Shown here in pieces: positions 20,975 to 23,496 of a stretch of DNA of 23,496 nt. The notes below the pieces were generated by a model. The model was not told the origin of the DNA and searched no databases. It saw only the letters and a list, made by a program, of their open reading frames with translations. The DNA comes from Actinomycetota bacterium. GTDB lineage: Bacteria > Actinomycetota > Acidimicrobiia > Acidimicrobiales > Poriferisodaliceae. Every line of letters begins with the position of its first letter. Within the stretch, counting starts at the first letter, position 1. The stretch is from NCBI GenBank assembly GCA_002731665.1, contig PCCJ01000012.1, positions 1 to 23,496 of the forward strand, in the 5' to 3' direction. The position numbers and the translations under genes were made by a program.

Positions 20975-21433
20975 ATGGACCCAGAAGAACAAGATGCTTT
21001 AGAACCAGGACCAACTTGGGCATGGGGCTGCGATATTACAGGGCGTCAATACACTATTACCTTTGGAGCTGTCGAAGAAATTTTTGAAGGTGAGCCGAGC
21101 GCTGCCATTTGGTACTCGAATCCGTCTGCGCCAGAGGATCATAATGAACAACCCATTTTGATGCCGATGGGGATGATGGTGGAAGCAATAGCAGAGGTAT
21201 ATGAACCAGAAGAGCTCCGAGAATTTTTTGATGACGTGACTTTACGGAAGGCTCGTGAGCAGTTTCAACGGTTAGTCGAAGATGAAGTAAACGAAACAAA
21301 AGTTGAGGACATTGAAGCCGAGGAACCGGTTACCGACGAAGCGAGTGTTTGGCTCGAAAAATTGCAGAAGAAAAAAGACGAGGGGATAAGACCACCGTTA
21401 GGAGGATTTATCGACGGTTCAAGTGAGAAGTGA
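20975..21433 (+). CDS. Unrecognised acidic protein
   Basis: I do not recognise this 152-residue protein. It is rich in Glu and Asp, has a single Cys (WGCDITG), no signal peptide and no membrane segment, so it should be cytoplasmic. The N-terminal half (WAWGCDITGRQYTITFGAVEEIFEG, then 'AAIWYSNPSAPEDHNEQPILMPMGMMVEAIAEVYEPEELREFF') looks folded, with alternating strands and a helix. The C-terminal part (about 85-140) is a charged, probably helical stretch ending in a Lys-rich segment. ATG 20975 is preceded by a -10-like TATAAC at leaderless distance, which supports a real gene. It is divergent from the duplicated membrane protein and convergent with a small lipoprotein gene, so context gives no function. 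Confidence 0.7.
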   Translation: MDPEEQDALEPGPTWAWGCDITGRQYTITFGAVEEIFEGEPSAAIWYSNPSAPEDHNEQPILMPMGMMVEAIAEVYEPEELREFFDDVTLRKAREQFQRLVEDEVNETKVEDIEAEEPVTDEASVWLEKLQKKKDEGIRPPLGGFIDGSSEK

Positions 21434-21458
21434 TACCTATAACGATCTAGCAGAGTTT

Positions 21459-21484
21459 GTTTAGGGGAGTCCTCCCTATTAAAC
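21459..21484. terminator. Candidate bidirectional terminator
   Basis: GTTTA and TAAAC form outer arms and GGGA/TCCC inner arms around GTCC, with unpaired bases on the 3' side. It lies 26 nt after the acidic protein stop, between convergent genes. Confidence 0.4.
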
Positions 21485-21653
21485 GACTAAAACGCGCTGT
21501 TTCGCTGCGATCTTCCGCTTTTATGCTTGCGTTTTGGATAGGTCTGCGATGATCGAGATTCAACTGCATAGAGACGGTTATTATGGCTAATTTAGACAAT
21601 GGTTTACCAATGTCGAAGGTATCTGATCGACCGCCCATCGTGCATTAATCGGG

Positions 21654-22010
21654 TTAGCTGATCGCGTCGATAGCCGCTCGGCAGGCTCGGTTAGAATCTT
21701 CGCTATTTTGAAACTGAAGGCGGTAGGTTAGCGGCTCATTATCGTCAGAAGGCACAGCAAGAAATGGTGGCTCAAGATCCATTATGTCTGTACTTCCGGC
21801 CGAACCAGAAGCTCTTATATAGTCCCCAACGAATGCGATACTGAGACGAGATGCCGCGTCTCCATGAGCCTCGGGGTGTTCTGAGCACCAGGCCTGCTCA
21901 TCAAGTGTGAGTGCAGTTCCTGATTGCGTGGGACTTGAGGTGGTACCACAACCTGCAACAACTAACGCGAATAAACAGGATCCGACAAGCCGCAGAAAAA
22001 TTTGAGGCAC
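21654..22010 (-). CDS. Small lipoprotein of unknown function
   Basis: The product is a 118-residue predicted lipoprotein: a hydrophobic signal with a canonical lipobox VVAGC (C21), then a Ser/Thr-rich linker and a small exported domain. Two further cysteines (C42, C110) could form a disulfide outside the cytoplasm. The mature part 'LTLDEQAWCSEHPEAHGDAASRL' to the C-terminus resembles no named family that I know. The start is GTG at 22010 (read on the minus strand), and a TAGGAT -10-like box (complement of 22017-22022) lies 6 nt before it, again fitting a leaderless transcript. It is convergent with the acidic protein and divergent from the PhyH gene. The lipoprotein assignment is firm; the role is unknown. 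Confidence 0.75.
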   Translation of the reverse strand: MPQIFLRLVGSCLFALVVAGCGTTSSPTQSGTALTLDEQAWCSEHPEAHGDAASRLSIAFVGDYIRASGSAGSTDIMDLEPPFLAVPSDDNEPLTYRLQFQNSEDSNRACRAAIDAIS

Positions 22011-22281
22011 CTAAATATCCTAGGACCTCTATGAGAACGAATAACCGAAGCTACCTGGTATTTGACCAAGTTTCCTTTCGTAGCCGCCTCGCAAAAGTAC
22101 AATTTATTTTTGTCGTGGAACCTAAATCTGTGCAGCGTTAATCCTAGGAATCCAAATGACATTTCGTGAGTTAACGATTAGTCGCCTGAGCAGAGCGGGT
22201 AAACATGTATTGCTAGTGGAATCAATTTCGGAGGTGGCCTAGGCTTATTTGAAGTGGGGATTAAAACGTCTAGGGGGCGAG

Positions 22282-23454
22282 ATGGCACTTACTGAACTCT
22301 CGGCAGATGAACACGCGGCTGCAATGACGGAGTATGTGGTCGAACGCAATGTGGCGGCATTGGCACTTGGGAGCCGAGGGCGGGTACGTTATGGCGCCGA
22401 TGGTAATCTCCACTCGGATATCCTCGCCGAGTTTGAGGCGAACGGATTCTACATTTTTGAAGGTGTTGTCGACAGCGAAGAAGTCGCTGAGTTGCGCGCT
22501 GCCGTCGAAGACACTATCCAACGCGCTCCATCTTCCCCCGATTCCATAACCGATTCGCAAGGGCGCCCAGCGCTTGGGCTTGACTACCCAATAAGGCCGT
22601 ACATTTTTATTAAGCCTTTATCAGACCCTTGGGGTGGGACTGAACTGTTAAGTGGTCGGCATCCAGTTAAGTTCACTGAACCGACGCCTGATGACGATGC
22701 TCCTGACTATGTGGTTCATCTGATTTTGCAGATGTGCACCTCCATGCCTGCAGCTCTTCGTCTCTATGGACATCCTGAGCTTTTAAGCATTGCTGAGGCC
22801 ATAAACGGGCCGGATTTTGTTCCATATAACGACTCTATTTTCGTAAAGAAGCCCGGAGTAGGCGGGTCGGTAGCATGGCATCAAGATGGAGCAACACATT
22901 GGGATAACCCTGAGTGGTATCCAGGCATTCATGGTTTCAACTTTCAGGTACAACTGTACGAGACGACTCCTGCTAATGCGTTGTGGATCGTGCCCGGCTC
23001 GCATAAAGAAGGGCGAATTGATATTCGAGAGCGCGTAGCAGCCAATGAAACAGGTGAGCGTCTGCCTGATGCCATTCCGCTTGTGACCAATGCTGGTGAT
23101 GTGACAATTGTAAATCGGCAGATGTTGCACGGCTCATTTGCGAATACTTCCCCGGACCCGCGTGTGTCGATTACTTTTGGTTTTTACCCTCAATCGTCGG
23201 TGCTAGGGGTTTCTGGTGGACTTAACATCACCCTTGACGATAATAAGAGCGGTAAGAAAGTCTACGACGCGGAACATATCCGACGTCGCTCAGCAGTTGT
23301 TCAGGTGGCTGTAGACGCGCGACAGCAGGCTCGACCTGATGAACGCCGTTACATTTATGCACCCTTTGTTGGAGCAGAAAATAATTATCGCTATGGGCCT
23401 GAGACAATAGCGAACGTTCTTCGTGATTACACGCGCTATGACATCGCCATTTAA
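22282..23454 (+). CDS. PhyH family Fe(II)/2-oxoglutarate dioxygenase (second copy)
   Basis: This is a phytanoyl-CoA dioxygenase-like enzyme of 390 residues from the ATG at 22282. The iron triad is present: H200 and D202 in 'VAWHQDGATHW' and H283 in 'RQMLHGSFAN', with R294 in 'PDPRVSITFG' as the likely 2-oxoglutarate ligand. 'LWIVPGSHKEGRI' and the early 'FEANGFYIFEGVVDSEEVAELRAAVED' are classic PhyH blocks. The frame extends 11 codons upstream to a TTG (22249) that lies 11 nt behind a strong GGAGGTGG (22230-22237); ATG 22282 has only AGGGGG 4 nt upstream. I prefer the ATG, but the TTG start is a real alternative. It shares the fold but little sequence with the PhyH at 16235. Marine bacteria often carry many such paralogues for degrading varied organic matter; the substrate here is unknown. 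Confidence 0.88.
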   Translation: MALTELSADEHAAAMTEYVVERNVAALALGSRGRVRYGADGNLHSDILAEFEANGFYIFEGVVDSEEVAELRAAVEDTIQRAPSSPDSITDSQGRPALGLDYPIRPYIFIKPLSDPWGGTELLSGRHPVKFTEPTPDDDAPDYVVHLILQMCTSMPAALRLYGHPELLSIAEAINGPDFVPYNDSIFVKKPGVGGSVAWHQDGATHWDNPEWYPGIHGFNFQVQLYETTPANALWIVPGSHKEGRIDIRERVAANETGERLPDAIPLVTNAGDVTIVNRQMLHGSFANTSPDPRVSITFGFYPQSSVLGVSGGLNITLDDNKSGKKVYDAEHIRRRSAVVQVAVDARQQARPDERRYIYAPFVGAENNYRYGPETIANVLRDYTRYDIAI

Positions 23455-23496
23455 CTCAAAAAGAGGCAGCAAATAGGTCACCTCGATGGGTACAAG

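Overview
The window looks like a piece of a bacterial chromosome with roughly balanced base composition, probably from a free-living actinobacterium (a marine Acidimicrobiia-type lineage is my best guess, low certainty). The reasons are gene content (DrrA/DrrB-type drug exporter, MSMEG_1061-like PPOX protein, YibE/F protein, F420/flavin luciferase-like oxidoreductase, PhyH dioxygenases, pirin) and several genes whose start codon lies 6-8 nt behind a TAnnnT -10 box, as in leaderless transcripts. I see 22 protein genes, one of them cut by the left edge. I see no rRNA, tRNA, CRISPR array, insertion sequence, phage gene or transcription-factor gene.

Region 1 (1-5498) is centred on metal handling. 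It has the C-terminal part of a ZnuA/AztC-like metal-binding protein with a long His/Asp repeat loop, its membrane permease, a YibE/F-family membrane protein with a His-rich N-terminus, and a His-rich lipoprotein made of two tandem copies of one domain. A dimeric alpha/beta-barrel (ABM-like) protein and a PPOX-class FMN protein are inserted between them. The ATPase of the metal transporter is not in the window.

Region 2 (5842-7583) is a two-gene ABC exporter of DrrA/DrrB type with overlapping stop and start codons.

Region 3 (7762-18686) is a catabolic or secondary-metabolic block: an IlvD/EDD-family dehydratase, a luciferase-like monooxygenase, a tight operon (DapA-fold lyase with replaced catalytic residues, SDR, alpha/beta hydrolase), a second SDR, a TesB-type acyl-CoA thioesterase, a PhyH-type Fe(II)/2-oxoglutarate dioxygenase and a pirin. 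Genes alternate in strand, and the gaps hold repeated motifs and palindromes. The combination suggests stepwise oxidation, C-C or ester cleavage and CoA-ester handling of an unidentified organic substrate; that pathway is inference.

Region 4 (18687-23496) has a 588-nt gap with inverted repeats and a possible 31-codon ORF, a second ABM protein, an unrecognised membrane protein with an internally duplicated His/Glu motif, an unrecognised acidic protein, a small lipoprotein and a second PhyH dioxygenase.

The points most worth following up are the DapA-fold enzyme that keeps its Schiff-base lysine but seems to lack the Thr/Tyr/Tyr relay, the duplicated H-x-x-E-H membrane protein, the two-domain His-rich lipoprotein with a duplicated lipobox, a perfect 14-bp inverted repeat whose loop holds the dehydratase stop codon, and a heptamer (TTGAGAC) recurring around the luciferase-like gene.
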